Notes: a model not told the origin generated them from the letters alone. A DNA stretch of 64,000 bases from Taklimakanibacter albus (GCF_016595235.1 NZ_JAENHL010000003.1:1-64000); one strand, 5' to 3'; numbered from the stretch's first letter, positions 50,748 to 64,000 are shown. Numbers and translations: made by a program.

Positions 50748-51331
50748 GCCGGCAATACTCCCTTGCGCCGCAGGAAATCGAGCAGCGGCAGCAGCGGCAG
50801 GCCCAAAATGGTGAAGTAGTCCCCCTCGATCCTGTCAAAGAGCTGCGCGCCACGGCCCTCGAGCTTGTAGCCGCCGACCGATGTCGTCACGTCCTGCCCC
50901 ACTTCGCGCAGATAATCGGTCAGGAACGCCTCGGAGAAGTCCCGCATGGTCAGGCCGGCCTGGCCCAGATGCTGCCAGGCGATCTTGCCGTCCTGGGCGC
51001 AGCACAGGGCGGTTTCCAGCACATGCCGACGGCCGCGCAGATCGGTCAGTTGACGGCGGGCGGTTTCGACCGAATCTGGCTTGTCGAAGGCCCTACCTTC
51101 GAGATTGAGGACTTGATCCGCCCCAATCACCAGGGCGCCTGGATATCGATTCGTCACCGAAACGGCTTTTGCGGCAGCCAGTTTTAGCGCCAGATCTCCA
51201 GGAGATAGCCCGGGGGATTGTCGTTTCAGCTCCGTTTCGTCCACCTCCGGCTTCACGGACTCGAAGGTAATACCGGCCTTGGCCAGCAGCTCGCCGCGGA
51301 TCCGGCTGGTCGAGGCCAGGATCAGTTTCAT
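50744..51331 (-). CDS. maf: Maf-like nucleotide pyrophosphatase
   Basis: A 195-residue Maf protein. ASTSRIRGELL (residues 6-16) is the substrate loop, with VIGADQVLNLEGRAFDKP and GGYKLEGRGAQLF later. Maf hydrolyses non-canonical or modified nucleoside triphosphates and limits misincorporation. Part of the ppsR-maf-aroE-coaE-dnaQ leftward unit, 4-base overlaps at both ends. Confidence 0.93.
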   Translation of the reverse strand: MKLILASTSRIRGELLAKAGITFESVKPEVDETELKRQSPGLSPGDLALKLAAAKAVSVTNRYPGALVIGADQVLNLEGRAFDKPDSVETARRQLTDLRGRRHVLETALCCAQDGKIAWQHLGQAGLTMRDFSEAFLTDYLREVGQDVTTSVGGYKLEGRGAQLFDRIEGDYFTILGLPLLPLLDFLRRKGVLPA

Positions 51332-52164
51332 GAATCGGAGCCCTTCGCCTCGTGACGCTCGCGCATCAGATTGATCACCGCGGCGGCGGTTTCCTCGATC
51401 GAGCGGCGGGTGACGTCGATGATCGGCCAGCCATGGCGGGCACAGAGCTTGCGCATATGAGACAGTTCGGCAGCGATCGACTCCTGATCGACATAGTCGG
51501 TCTCGCCCTGCTCGTTCATGGCGAGCAGCCGGTGCTTGCGGATCTGGGCGATGCGCTCGGCACTGGCGATGAGGCCAACAACCAGCGGCCGCGTCACGGT
51601 TTCGAGTTCCTTCGGCGGCGGGATATTCGGCACGATCGGGATATTGGCGGTCTTGATGCCGCGATTGGCGAGATAGATGCTGGTCGGCGTCTTGGAAGAA
51701 CGGCTGATGCCGGTCAGCACCACATCGGCCTGATCGAGATCCTCCGCATGCTGACCATCGTCATGGATCATGGTGAAGTTCAACGCATCGATACGGCGGA
51801 AATACTCCGCGTTGAGTGCATGCTGGCCACCGAGCTGCGGTCGCGACTGGGCGTTGAGATATTGGGCGAGGCTGGCGATGACGGGATCGAGAATCGAGAT
51901 GCAGGGTATGGTGAGCTCGCCGCATCTTTTCTCGAGCTGCGCCCTGAGCTCGGTGTCGATCAAGGTGAAGAGCACGACACCAGGCTGGCTTTCGATCTCG
52001 GCGAGAGCGCGCGACAACTGTTTCGGCGTCCGCACCAGCGCATAGATATGCTCGACCGGCTGATAGTCGGCATAATAAGCCATGGCGGCGCGCGCCACTG
52101 TATTGAGCGTTTCGCCCGTCGCGTCCGAGATCAGGTGCATGTGGAAAAATCTAGGCGAGGACAC
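51328..52164 (-). CDS. PEP synthase/PPDK regulatory kinase-phosphorylase (DUF299)
   Basis: A 278-residue protein from GTG 52162-52164, which yields the family-like start SSPRFFHMHLISDATGET. The ADP/Pi-binding loop is GISRSSKTPTSIYLA. Such bifunctional enzymes phosphorylate and dephosphorylate pyruvate phosphate dikinase or PEP synthase. It is the first gene leftward from the candidate origin; a DnaA-box-like TGTGGAAAA (52140-52148) overlaps its second candidate start codon. Confidence 0.93.
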   Translation of the reverse strand: MSSPRFFHMHLISDATGETLNTVARAAMAYYADYQPVEHIYALVRTPKQLSRALAEIESQPGVVLFTLIDTELRAQLEKRCGELTIPCISILDPVIASLAQYLNAQSRPQLGGQHALNAEYFRRIDALNFTMIHDDGQHAEDLDQADVVLTGISRSSKTPTSIYLANRGIKTANIPIVPNIPPPKELETVTRPLVVGLIASAERIAQIRKHRLLAMNEQGETDYVDQESIAAELSHMRKLCARHGWPIIDVTRRSIEETAAAVINLMRERHEAKGSDS

Positions 52165-52524
52165 TGGAGCGCCGGTTACTCAATTGTGGATAAGATGGGC
52201 TCGGTTAAGACCCTGGAAAGGTTTCTATCATTTAGTCCAGGATGTAATCCACAGTTTCGCCACGAAGAATTCAGGTGGCTCATTGTGTGGAGAAGCGTGC
52301 TCCTGTTGAAGAGACCGCAACATTCTGTGGACAAATTCCGCAGGCTTCCCGCAACGCCTTGAAATACTTATATTATTCTGACCGCGCTGTTTTATGCCGA
52401 CGGCCTGGATAGTTGTGATAACACGTCGCGGTTGGCAAGGGCTGGGCAAGATCGTTATTCATGACTCTCGGCCCCCATCATCCTAATCAGAATCTATTCT
52501 CTTCTTCTTTATTGGTATGTACTC
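52165..52524. other. Candidate chromosomal replication origin (oriC)
   Basis: A gene-free 360-base gap between the divergent ppsR-type gene and hemE. Contents: TGTGGATAA (52185-52193, perfect DnaA box), TAATCCACA (52245-52253) and TGTGGAGAA (52286-52294), one mismatch each, and TGTGGACAA (52326-52334, the TTGTCCACA form). An AT-rich stretch lies at 52361-52380. GANTC sites are at 52463-52467 and 52490-52494. Gene directions diverge here, and hemE-proximal origins are known in Caulobacter and Rickettsia. Inferred; no skew was computed. Confidence 0.7.
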
Positions 52525-53559
52525 ATGAGTCATTCGGCACTGCTCGACGTCTTGAAGGGAAGGAAGCCTTCCCGCCGACCCGTGTGGTTCATGCGCCAGG
52601 CCGGACGCTATCTTCCGGAATATCGGGAAACGCGGGCCAAGGCCGGATCGTTCCTGAAATTGTGTTATGCGCCGGAGCTCGCCAAGGAAGTCACACTGCA
52701 GCCCTTGCGGCGCTACGATCTCGATGCGGCGATCGTCTTTGCTGACATCCTGGTCGTGCCGCAGGCGATGGGGCTGGGTCTTGCCTTTGCGGAAGGCGAA
52801 GGGCCGATCGTGGAGAAGATCACCGGGGCCGAGCGGGTCAATGCGTTGCGGCCGCTCGATGAAGCAGATGAGGTGCGTCTCGTCTGCGAGACGGTGCGTC
52901 TGGTGAAAGCGGAACTGCCTGCCGATATTGCGCTCATTGGGTTTTGCGGCGCGCCGTGGACGGTCGCGAGCTACATGATCGGCGGCGGCGGTGAAAATGG
53001 ACGGGAAGCGGCACGGGTCGTGGCGGCGGCGAGACCGGATTGGTACGCGGAACTGATGGACCGGGTGATCGAGGCCTCAGCGACCTATCTGGTGCGGCAG
53101 ATCGATGCCGGGGCGGATGTGGTACAGATCTTCGATTCCTGGGCGGGAGACTTGCCGGGCTATCTGCAGGAACGGCTGGTCGCCGAGCCGATTGCGGCGA
53201 TCATGGAAAAGGTACGCCGGCAAAGGCCAGGCGTGCCGATTATTGTCTTTGCGCGGGGCGCCGGGGCCGGACACAAGCGGATCGGTGAGATCACCCAGGC
53301 CGAATGCTTAGGGATGGAAACCTCGATGCCGCTCGGCTGGGCGCGGGAAGTCCTGAGTCCGGCGCATGTGATCCAGGGCAATCTCGATCCGCTGCTGGTC
53401 GAAGCTGGCGGCAATGTGCTCGAGGAAGGGGTGAGGCTGGTTGCCGGCGCCTTGCCGAGAGAGCGTCATATCTTCAATCTGGGGCATGGAATGCGGCCGG
53501 GAACACCACCTGCACATGTCGAACAGGTGGTTAAGGACTTGCGCAGGCTGGATGGGTGA
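52525..53559 (+). CDS. hemE: Uroporphyrinogen decarboxylase
   Basis: A 344-residue HemE with the signature RPVWFMRQAGRYLPEYRETR at residues 18-37 and GFCGAPWTVASYMIGG near 138. It decarboxylates uroporphyrinogen III to coproporphyrinogen III in the cytosol. The ATG has no strong ribosome site. Adjacent to the candidate oriC, as in several alphaproteobacteria. Confidence 0.97.
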   Translation: MSHSALLDVLKGRKPSRRPVWFMRQAGRYLPEYRETRAKAGSFLKLCYAPELAKEVTLQPLRRYDLDAAIVFADILVVPQAMGLGLAFAEGEGPIVEKITGAERVNALRPLDEADEVRLVCETVRLVKAELPADIALIGFCGAPWTVASYMIGGGGENGREAARVVAAARPDWYAELMDRVIEASATYLVRQIDAGADVVQIFDSWAGDLPGYLQERLVAEPIAAIMEKVRRQRPGVPIIVFARGAGAGHKRIGEITQAECLGMETSMPLGWAREVLSPAHVIQGNLDPLLVEAGGNVLEEGVRLVAGALPRERHIFNLGHGMRPGTPPAHVEQVVKDLRRLDG

Positions 53560-53565
53560 CTATCT

Positions 53566-53997
53566 ATGGCGTATCTCTGGCTCAAGGCGTTTCATATCAT
53601 CGCGATCGTGGCCTGGATGGCCGGCCTGTTCTATTTGCCGCGGCTGATGGTCTATCACCGCCGGACCGCAGTCGGCGGCGAGACGTCGGAGATCTTCAAA
53701 ACCATGGAGCGGCGGCTGCTCAAGGCCATCATGTATCCGGCCATGGGCCTGTCATGGCTGCTGGGTCTGGCTTTGATCTGGGTCACGGATGCGCTGGCTT
53801 ATCCAAGCCTGTGGCTGGTGGTTAAGCTGCTGGCCGTAGCCGCCATGACGGGTTTTCATCTCTGGTTGGGGAGTTTCGTCAAAGCCTTCGCGGAGGACGA
53901 GCGGCCGCGGGACGAGCGGTTCTTCCGGCTCATCAACGAGATCCCGACCGTTCTCCTGATCGTGATCGTGATCATGGCGGTGGTAAAGCCGCTGTAA
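53566..53997 (+). CDS. hemJ: Protoporphyrinogen oxidase HemJ
   Basis: A 143-residue four-helix membrane protein (UPF0093/CopD-like). The conserved histidine H10 (KAFHIIAIVAWMAGLFYLPRL) is in helix 1, and the WLVVKLLAV and TGFHLWL segments are also seen. HemJ oxidises protoporphyrinogen IX at the membrane. It lies 6 bases after hemE, consistent with heme operon coupling. Confidence 0.93.
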   Translation: MAYLWLKAFHIIAIVAWMAGLFYLPRLMVYHRRTAVGGETSEIFKTMERRLLKAIMYPAMGLSWLLGLALIWVTDALAYPSLWLVVKLLAVAAMTGFHLWLGSFVKAFAEDERPRDERFFRLINEIPTVLLIVIVIMAVVKPL

Positions 53998-54051
53998 AAT
54001 TAATAGTTTCCAAGGAAGCCGGATTTTGTTAAAGGTCCAGTGAAGCATTGA

Positions 54052-54186
54052 CCGGTTCAAGGTTCCCCCCTCAAAGAACCGGCAGGATTCTTCTCCAGAA
54101 TCAGCTCCCTCCCTCACCCGCCGGGCCGTTGTTTAAAACCCGGCACCTCAACACCCGACATGTAGTCAACGCCGCCTGAGCGGCGT
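54052..54186 (+). promoter_or_regulatory. Structured leader upstream of rho
   Basis: Two hairpins lie in the 204-base gap: CCGGTTC/GAACCGG (54052-54058, 54076-54082), and ACGCCGC-CTGA-GCGGCGT (54169-54186), a tight 7-bp stem ending 15 bases before the rho ATG. Between them is the CCGGG/CCCGG stem around TTTAAAA. The run ACCCCCC before the ATG is not a ribosome site. rho leaders elsewhere are autoregulated, so this may be a control region. Confidence 0.45.
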
Positions 54187-54201
54187 CTATGATAACCCCC
54201 C

Positions 54202-57507
<3,306 letters not shown>

Positions 57508-57578
57508 AACCCTATGCTACCCTTTTGAGGCAGCAAGGAAAACCAGCCGGAAGGCAATAGTGTCGATTCGAATCCGAA

Positions 57579-58904
57579 ATGAGTGAAAGTAGTACCATAT
57601 TCGCACTTTCTTCCGGCAGCGGAATGGCCGGTATCGCGGTCATCCGGCTGAGCGGCAAAGCTGCTTTTGCAACCGTTACGAGTCTGACTGGAGTCCTACC
57701 CGCGCCGCGCAAGGCGGTGCGGCGGACCTTCCGTCATCCCGACACCCGGGAAGCCCTGGATGACGGGCTGCTGGTTACCTTCCCCGGCCCCCATAGCTTC
57801 ACTGGGGAGGATGTCGCTGAATTCCATCTGCATGGCAGCCTGGCGGTGGTCCGGGCGATGCTCGATGTGCTGAGTGGTATGGCCGGACTCCGGCTGGCGG
57901 AACCGGGTGAGTTCACCAAGCGGGCCTTCCGCAATGACCGGATGGATCTGGTGGCGGCGGAAGGCGTCGGGGATTTGATTCGGGCCCGAACCGAAAGACA
58001 GCGCAAGCAGGCGCTCCATCATGCGTTGGGTGGCGCCTCACAAGTGATCGAGGGCTGGCGCCGCGACCTCATCGCCACACTGGGCCGGGTCGAGGCGGCG
58101 GTGGATTTCGCCGATGAGGCCGATGTCGCCCAAGCGACGGTCGAGGATGTCCGGCGGCGCCTTGATGATCTCATTTCCCGGATGCGGACAGCCCTGGCCG
58201 AGGCTGACCGGGCAGCCTCCCTGCGGGATGGGCTCAAGGTCGTCCTGGCGGGATCCCCCAATGTCGGCAAGTCCAGCCTGCTCAACCGGCTGGCCCAGCG
58301 CGAGGCCGCCATCGTGTCGGCCATACCGGGAACCACCCGTGACGTGATCGAAGTGACGATGGAGTTCTCAGGCGTGCCGGTCATCCTGACCGATACGGCG
58401 GGTTTGCGGCCGGAGACCGAGGACGAAATCGAGCGGATCGGCATGGACCGGACCAGCCGGGAACTCGCCAGTGCCGATATCGTGGTCTGGATAAGTGCTC
58501 CGGAGGACCGGTCCGGTCCGCCTGCGGAGCTCGATTCGGAGACGTTATGGATCGAGAACAAGAGCGATCTGGCCGGGAACTCACCCGAGGGGACAGGCGC
58601 GCAATACCGGATTTCGGCCAAAACCGGCGAAGGTATGGCCGGGTTCTTCGCCGCCTTGGAAGAGCGCGTCTTGCGGATGGCGGCCCACGCCGAGTCGGCG
58701 GTGTTGATTCGGAGCCGTCATAAGCAGATCAGCAGCTCGTGCGTGGAAAATCTTCTGCGCGCATCTGCTCAGTCGGCGGATCATCTCGAGTTGATGGCCG
58801 AATCCTTACGTGCGGCGGCTTACGACATGGGCAGATTGACGGGACGTATCGATGTCGAGGACATTCTCGACTCGATTTTCCGCGACTTCTGCATCGGTAA
58901 ATGA
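57579..58904 (+). CDS. mnmE: tRNA modification GTPase MnmE
   Basis: A 441-residue MnmE: N-terminal THF-binding part (GRRTF-like VRRTFRHP), GTPase G1 GSPNVGKS at 225-232, TDTAGLRPETEDEIE and G4-like NKSDL. The essential C-terminal C-I-G-K is present. With MnmG it makes cmnm5U34 in tRNA. It starts 71 bases after the divergent DUF255 gene, and mnmG follows after a parS-bearing gap. Confidence 0.96.
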   Translation: MSESSTIFALSSGSGMAGIAVIRLSGKAAFATVTSLTGVLPAPRKAVRRTFRHPDTREALDDGLLVTFPGPHSFTGEDVAEFHLHGSLAVVRAMLDVLSGMAGLRLAEPGEFTKRAFRNDRMDLVAAEGVGDLIRARTERQRKQALHHALGGASQVIEGWRRDLIATLGRVEAAVDFADEADVAQATVEDVRRRLDDLISRMRTALAEADRAASLRDGLKVVLAGSPNVGKSSLLNRLAQREAAIVSAIPGTTRDVIEVTMEFSGVPVILTDTAGLRPETEDEIERIGMDRTSRELASADIVVWISAPEDRSGPPAELDSETLWIENKSDLAGNSPEGTGAQYRISAKTGEGMAGFFAALEERVLRMAAHAESAVLIRSRHKQISSSCVENLLRASAQSADHLELMAESLRAAAYDMGRLTGRIDVEDILDSIFRDFCIGK

Positions 58905-58964
58905 ATCGTTAATTCGATTCGCCCTCTAAGCTACGGATGAGTCACGCGAAGTTTCGCTTAACCT

Positions 58965-58980
58965 TGTTTCACGTGAAACC
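58965..58980. other. parS-like centromere site 1
   Basis: TGTTTCACGTGAAACC matches the parS consensus TGTTTCACGTGAAACA at 15 of 16 positions. The 14-base core GTTTCACGTGAAAC (58966-58979) is a perfect palindrome. It lies in the mnmE-mnmG gap, 2.5 kb from parA, where alphaproteobacterial parS sites are often found. ParB encoded downstream should bind it. Confidence 0.9.
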
Positions 58981-59028
58981 GGTGGATGAGTTTTGACCTT
59001 TAGCACGGGATTAAGTATTGAGCGGCGC

Positions 59029-60890
<1,862 letters not shown>

Positions 60891-60894
<4 letters not shown>

Positions 60895-61526
60895 GCGCGC
60901 CCGGCCGGGAAGCCGTCCTCGACCGGTTCGGTGTTTCACGTGAATCAGCTGCGAAACTCGACCTTTATGTGAGCCTTCTGCTCACCTGGCAGGCGCGGAT
61001 CAACCTCATCGGTCCCTCGACCCAGGAAGACGTCTGGAGCCGGCACGTCGCCGACGCGCTGCAGCTCTTGCCCTATCTGCCGGAAGGCCTCAGCCGGATC
61101 GCCGATCTCGGTAGCGGGGCGGGCATACCGGGGCTCGTCCTCGCCCTCGCCCGGCCGCTGGAAGCCCATCTCTTCGAAAGCAACCAGAAAAAGGGGGCCT
61201 TTCTGCGCGAAGCCGCCCGCCAGACCGGCGCCCAGGCTCATATTCACAGCGCCCGGATCGAAGCGGCGGCGGAAGGGGAGGCGGCCAGGCTGAAGGTCGG
61301 GGCGGTGACCGCGCGGGCCTTGGCGCCGTTGCCGAAACTTCTCGATTATGCCCACCCTTTCCTGGAAAATGGCGCTATAGGTTATTTTCACAAGGGACAA
61401 GATGTGGATGCGGAATTGACCGACGCCACCAAATCTTGGAAAATGCAAGTTGAAAAACATCCGAGCCTCACCGATTCCCGCGGTGTGATTCTCGTGGTGA
61501 AGGAGGCCCACCGTGTCCGTCGCTGA
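60891..61526 (+). CDS. rsmG: 16S rRNA (guanine527-N7)-methyltransferase RsmG
   Basis: A 211-residue GidB/RsmG from GTG 60891, 4-base overlap with mnmG. The SAM loop [15 protein letters not shown] is near residues 70-84, with [11 protein letters not shown] before it. It methylates G527 in the 530 loop of 16S rRNA. A second parS-like site lies in its first codons. Confidence 0.95.
60932..60947. other. parS-like centromere site 2, inside rsmG
   Basis: TGTTTCACGTGAATCA matches parS at 15 of 16 positions (one A-to-T change in the right arm). It is within the coding sequence of rsmG, 580 bases before parA. Together with 58965-58980 it makes a small parS cluster. Confidence 0.8.
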
Positions 61527-62343
61527 AAAGCTGCTGCCGCAGACATCCACCCCACGCATCCTGGCGCTCGCCAACCAAAAGGGCGGCGTGGGCAAAACGA
61601 CGACGGCCATCAATCTCGGCACGGCGCTCGCCGCCGTCGGCGAGAGCGTGCTGATCGTCGATCTCGACCCGCAAGGCAACGCCTCGACCGGCCTCGGCGT
61701 GATGCGCCGGCCGCAACAACGCTCGACCTATCACGTGCTGATGGGCGAGGCGGAGCTCACCGACGTCATCGTCAGCTCGGGCATACCGAGGCTCGATTGC
61801 GCGCCCTCGACCATGGATTTGCTCGGCGCCGAGCTCGAACTTTCTGAAATCAGCCGCAAGACCTACCGGCTGGCCGACGCCATCCAGCGGCTGGAGGCAA
61901 ATCCCATCGCCCGGCGCTACAGCTATATTCTGGCCGACTGCCCGCCCTCGCTCAATCTCCTCACCATCAACGCGCTGTCGGCCGCCGATGCCATCCTGGT
62001 GCCGCTGCAATGCGAGTTCTTCGCGCTGGAAGGCTTGAGCCAGCTGCTCAAGACGGTCGACCGGGTGAAGGGCAGCCTCAATCCGAAGCTGTCGGTCCAG
62101 GGCGTGGTGCTCACCATGTTCGACCGGCGCAATTCATTGTCGGAGCAGGTGGCGCAGGATGTGCGCAGCGTGCTCGGCGATAAGGTCTACCAGACGGTCA
62201 TACCGCGCAATGTCCGCGTCTCGGAAGCGCCCTCGCATGGCAAGCCGGTGCTGCTCTACGACCATGAATGCGCCGGTTCCCAGGCCTATATCAGGCTCGC
62301 CTCGGAAGTCATCCGCCGCGAGCGGGACCTGCGCGCCGCGTGA
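61513..62343 (+). CDS. parA: Chromosome-partitioning ATPase ParA
   Basis: A 276-residue Walker-type ATPase. The deviant Walker A is KGGVGKTT (23-30), with VDLDPQGNASTGLG and DCPPSLNLLTINAL. It starts at GTG 61513, overlapping the end of rsmG by 14 bases, with AAGGAGG upstream. It forms a dynamic nucleoid-bound gradient that moves ParB-parS complexes. No N-terminal HTH, so it is the chromosomal type rather than a P1-plasmid type. Confidence 0.97.
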   Translation: MSVAEKLLPQTSTPRILALANQKGGVGKTTTAINLGTALAAVGESVLIVDLDPQGNASTGLGVMRRPQQRSTYHVLMGEAELTDVIVSSGIPRLDCAPSTMDLLGAELELSEISRKTYRLADAIQRLEANPIARRYSYILADCPPSLNLLTINALSAADAILVPLQCEFFALEGLSQLLKTVDRVKGSLNPKLSVQGVVLTMFDRRNSLSEQVAQDVRSVLGDKVYQTVIPRNVRVSEAPSHGKPVLLYDHECAGSQAYIRLASEVIRRERDLRAA

Positions 62344-62370
62344 ACCGATTCGTTACCGCAACAAACTCTG

Positions 62371-62385
62371 TTAAGGTCTTGTTAA
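62371..62385. promoter_or_regulatory. CtrA-type box TTAA-N7-TTAA before parB
   Basis: TTAA (62371-62374), seven bases, TTAA (62382-62385): an exact match to the CtrA consensus. It lies in the 75-base parA-parB gap, 33 bases before the parB ATG. A GATTC (GANTC) methylation site follows at 62392-62396. Confidence 0.55.
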
Positions 62386-62418
62386 CCTTGTGATTCGCGC
62401 GATTAGGGGCGCCAAAAG

Positions 62419-63297
62419 ATGATGATGACACAACCTCAGAAACGCCGGCTCGGCCGCGGCCTCGCCGCCCTCATCGGCGATGACACAACAGAAGAAGCGG
62501 TGATGGAGGATGCGCGCAGCTTCCGCCATGTGCCGATCGAATTCCTGCATGCCAACCCCAATAACCCGCGCAAGCATTTCGCCGATGCCGATCTCGAGGA
62601 CTTGACGCGCTCCATTCGCGACAAGGGCCTTCTGCAGCCTCTGGTCGTGCGCCAGCGCGACAATGGCGAATATGAGATCGTCGCCGGCGAGCGGCGCTGG
62701 CGGGCGGCGCAACGCGCCGGCATCCACGAAGTGCCGGTGCTGATCCGCAGCCTCACCGATGGCGAGGCGCTGGAGATCGCGCTCATCGAAAATATCCAGC
62801 GCGCCGATCTCAACGCGCTCGAGGAAGCCCGTGCCTATCAGCAGCTGATGGATCAGTTCAGCTACACCCAGCAGCAGCTTGCCGATTCGGTCGGCAAGAG
62901 CCGCAGCCATGTCGCCAACACGATCCGCCTGTTGACGCTGCCCGAAAGTGTCCGCCGCCATATCGAGGACGGCGCGCTCACCGCCGGCCATGCGCGCGCC
63001 CTCGTCGCCACCGATTCACCGCAGGCGCTGGCCGAGAAGATCATCGAGCTCGGCATGACGGTGCGCGAGGCGGAAGGCCTGTCGCGCAGCGAAGCGGAAG
63101 CCAAGGGCAAGCCCCCCAGCACCGCCAAGGCGCAGAAGGACACCGATACGCTGGCGCTCGAAAAGCAGCTCGGCGAGCTGCTCGGCCTCAAGGTCGAAAT
63201 CGTCAACAAGGGCCGCGCCGGCGGCACGCTGACGGTACGCTACAAGACGCTCGAGCAGCTCGACGATGTCTGCAACCGCTTGGTCAGGGCGCCATAA
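62419..63297 (+). CDS. parB: Chromosome-partitioning protein ParB
   Basis: A 292-residue ParB/Spo0J. An N-terminal basic leader (KRRLGRGLAALIG) is followed by NPNNPRKHF, the CTP-binding GERRWRAA (90-97) and ENIQRADLN boxes, and the HTH around TQQQLADSVGKSRSHVANT. The C-terminal dimerisation part is present. Three consecutive in-frame ATG codons open the frame; the first was used. It spreads from parS and loads SMC. Confidence 0.97.
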   Translation: MMMTQPQKRRLGRGLAALIGDDTTEEAVMEDARSFRHVPIEFLHANPNNPRKHFADADLEDLTRSIRDKGLLQPLVVRQRDNGEYEIVAGERRWRAAQRAGIHEVPVLIRSLTDGEALEIALIENIQRADLNALEEARAYQQLMDQFSYTQQQLADSVGKSRSHVANTIRLLTLPESVRRHIEDGALTAGHARALVATDSPQALAEKIIELGMTVREAEGLSRSEAEAKGKPPSTAKAQKDTDTLALEKQLGELLGLKVEIVNKGRAGGTLTVRYKTLEQLDDVCNRLVRAP

Positions 63298-63342
63298 TCA
63301 TCCGTATACGGACTGCCGTCGTTTTAACCAGTAAAATAGCGG

Positions 63343-64000
63343 CTAATCCCGAGCATTGTGGCGCTGCTGCAACGCCAGTCGCGCCAATGACAAGAAGGCG
63401 CGGTGGGTGATCTGATCGTTGAGCGCCGACAAGGTCGTGGTGCGGGTATCGCGTGTCGCCCGGCCGATCATGTCGGACGCGGCGAGCAGCGACTCGCCAT
63501 CCCAGAGCGACACCTGGCGCTGCAGCACCGGCTGCTGCTTGAAGAAAACCGGCGGGCGCGCCTGGCGCACCGCCATTTCGGGCGACTTGCCGCGCTCGAC
63601 GTCGACACGCAGCCGGGTGAGGCGCGCGGCATGACTGGCCGCCATGATGAGCAGCCCGGCGCCGCTCTGGCCTGAATCGCGCAAGCGCATGAAAGCCTCA
63701 TCGGCCGCGGCGAGCTGGCCGTCGAACACGGCGTTCATGAGATCGTCCGCCGACAGCTCCGCCACATCGCCGCACACCGCCTCGACATCGGCGAGCGTCA
63801 CCTGCGTCTTGCCATGGCAATAAAGCGCCAGCTTGGCGAGCTCCTGGCGCGACATGCGGCGATCGGCGCCGAGCAGATCAATCAGCGCCTGGCGGACCTC
63901 CATGTCGGTCGAGAGGCCCTTGGCGTCGAGCTCCTCGGCGATGAGGCGCTCGAGATCGATGGCCGAATCCTCATAACAGGGCACCGCCCACAGATGCGCC
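63343..64000 (-). CDS. holA: DNA polymerase III delta subunit, partial (start beyond window)
   Basis: The C-terminal 219 residues of HolA; the reading frame continues through the right edge (AHLWAVPCYEDSAIDLERLI reading in). It has the delta-subunit pattern DRRMSRQELAKLALYCHG, then DVEAVCGDVAELS, ending near RHNARD. It is the clamp-loader wrench that opens the beta clamp. Convergent with parB with a 45-base gap. Confidence 0.9.
   Translation of the reverse strand, partial: AHLWAVPCYEDSAIDLERLIAEELDAKGLSTDMEVRQALIDLLGADRRMSRQELAKLALYCHGKTQVTLADVEAVCGDVAELSADDLMNAVFDGQLAAADEAFMRLRDSGQSGAGLLIMAASHAARLTRLRVDVERGKSPEMAVRQARPPVFFKQQPVLQRQVSLWDGESLLAASDMIGRATRDTRTTTLSALNDQITHRAFLSLARLALQQRHNARD

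Noticed and set aside
52411-52422. TTGTGATAACAC as a further DnaA box
   Set aside because: It lacks one G relative to TGTGGATAA, so it was not counted.

Overview
The window looks like chromosomal DNA from a high-GC alphaproteobacterium of the Hyphomicrobiales (Rhizobiales) type. The evidence is the gene order hisB-hisH-hisA-hisF-hisE-coaA, hslVU, smr-mltA-tim44, secB, dnaQ-coaE-aroE-maf-ppsR | hemE-hemJ-rho, mnmE-mnmG-rsmG-parA-parB-holA. Supporting signs are parS-like sites, a CtrA-type TTAA-N7-TTAA box, DnaA boxes upstream of hemE and GANTC sites. The placement comes from gene content and order only; no marker gene was compared to a database.

Left part (1-30 kb), accessory metabolism. The window opens with the 3' half of a tRNA-Leu(CAA), probably the scar of an integrated element lying to the left. 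From 1.3 to 12.7 kb there is a catabolic locus: a DapA-superfamily lyase, a polyamine-type ABC importer (ATPase, Tat-exported binding protein, two permeases), a RraA-like aldolase/decarboxylase, hydantoinase/oxoprolinase A and B subunits, a LacI-family repressor and a RidA-like deaminase. A shared motif built on CTTTAACGTT lies in front of the transporter, the RraA gene and the repressor gene, and probably marks the regulon. Next come ptsN-nudix-nspC-carboxynorspermidine dehydrogenase (polyamine synthesis), a D,D-carboxypeptidase, cutC and an amidase. A compact DUF559 nuclease gene follows, framed by inverted copies of one repeat. Then come an SDR and a sugar ABC importer without its own ATPase, a COG0523 metallochaperone, an ArsC-like protein, a DDAH-like hydrolase with TusA, and a molybdenum-cofactor set (MOSC, mobA, mobB).

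Middle (30-47 kb). An ABC-F gene sits behind its own promoter, a 23-codon leader ORF and alternative RNA hairpins, the layout of an attenuated antibiotic-response gene. A large dimethylglycine/sarcosine-dehydrogenase-type flavoenzyme, a DUF1344-like exported protein and a LysE exporter follow. The reverse-strand his operon (with an inserted DUF2628-like membrane protein) and coaA come next, then hslV, a membrane protein and hslU, then xre-smr-mltA-tim44 on the reverse strand.

Right part (47-64 kb), the origin region. Genes left of 52.16 kb run mostly leftward (dnaQ to ppsR) and genes right of 52.5 kb run mostly rightward (hemE, hemJ, rho, mnmE, mnmG, rsmG, parA, parB). The 360-base gap between ppsR and hemE carries a perfect DnaA box plus several near-matches and an AT-rich stretch, so it is my candidate for oriC. 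Two parS-like sites flank mnmG, next to the parAB genes that would use them. Several intergenic gaps hold paired, inverted REP-like repeats with compensatory base changes.
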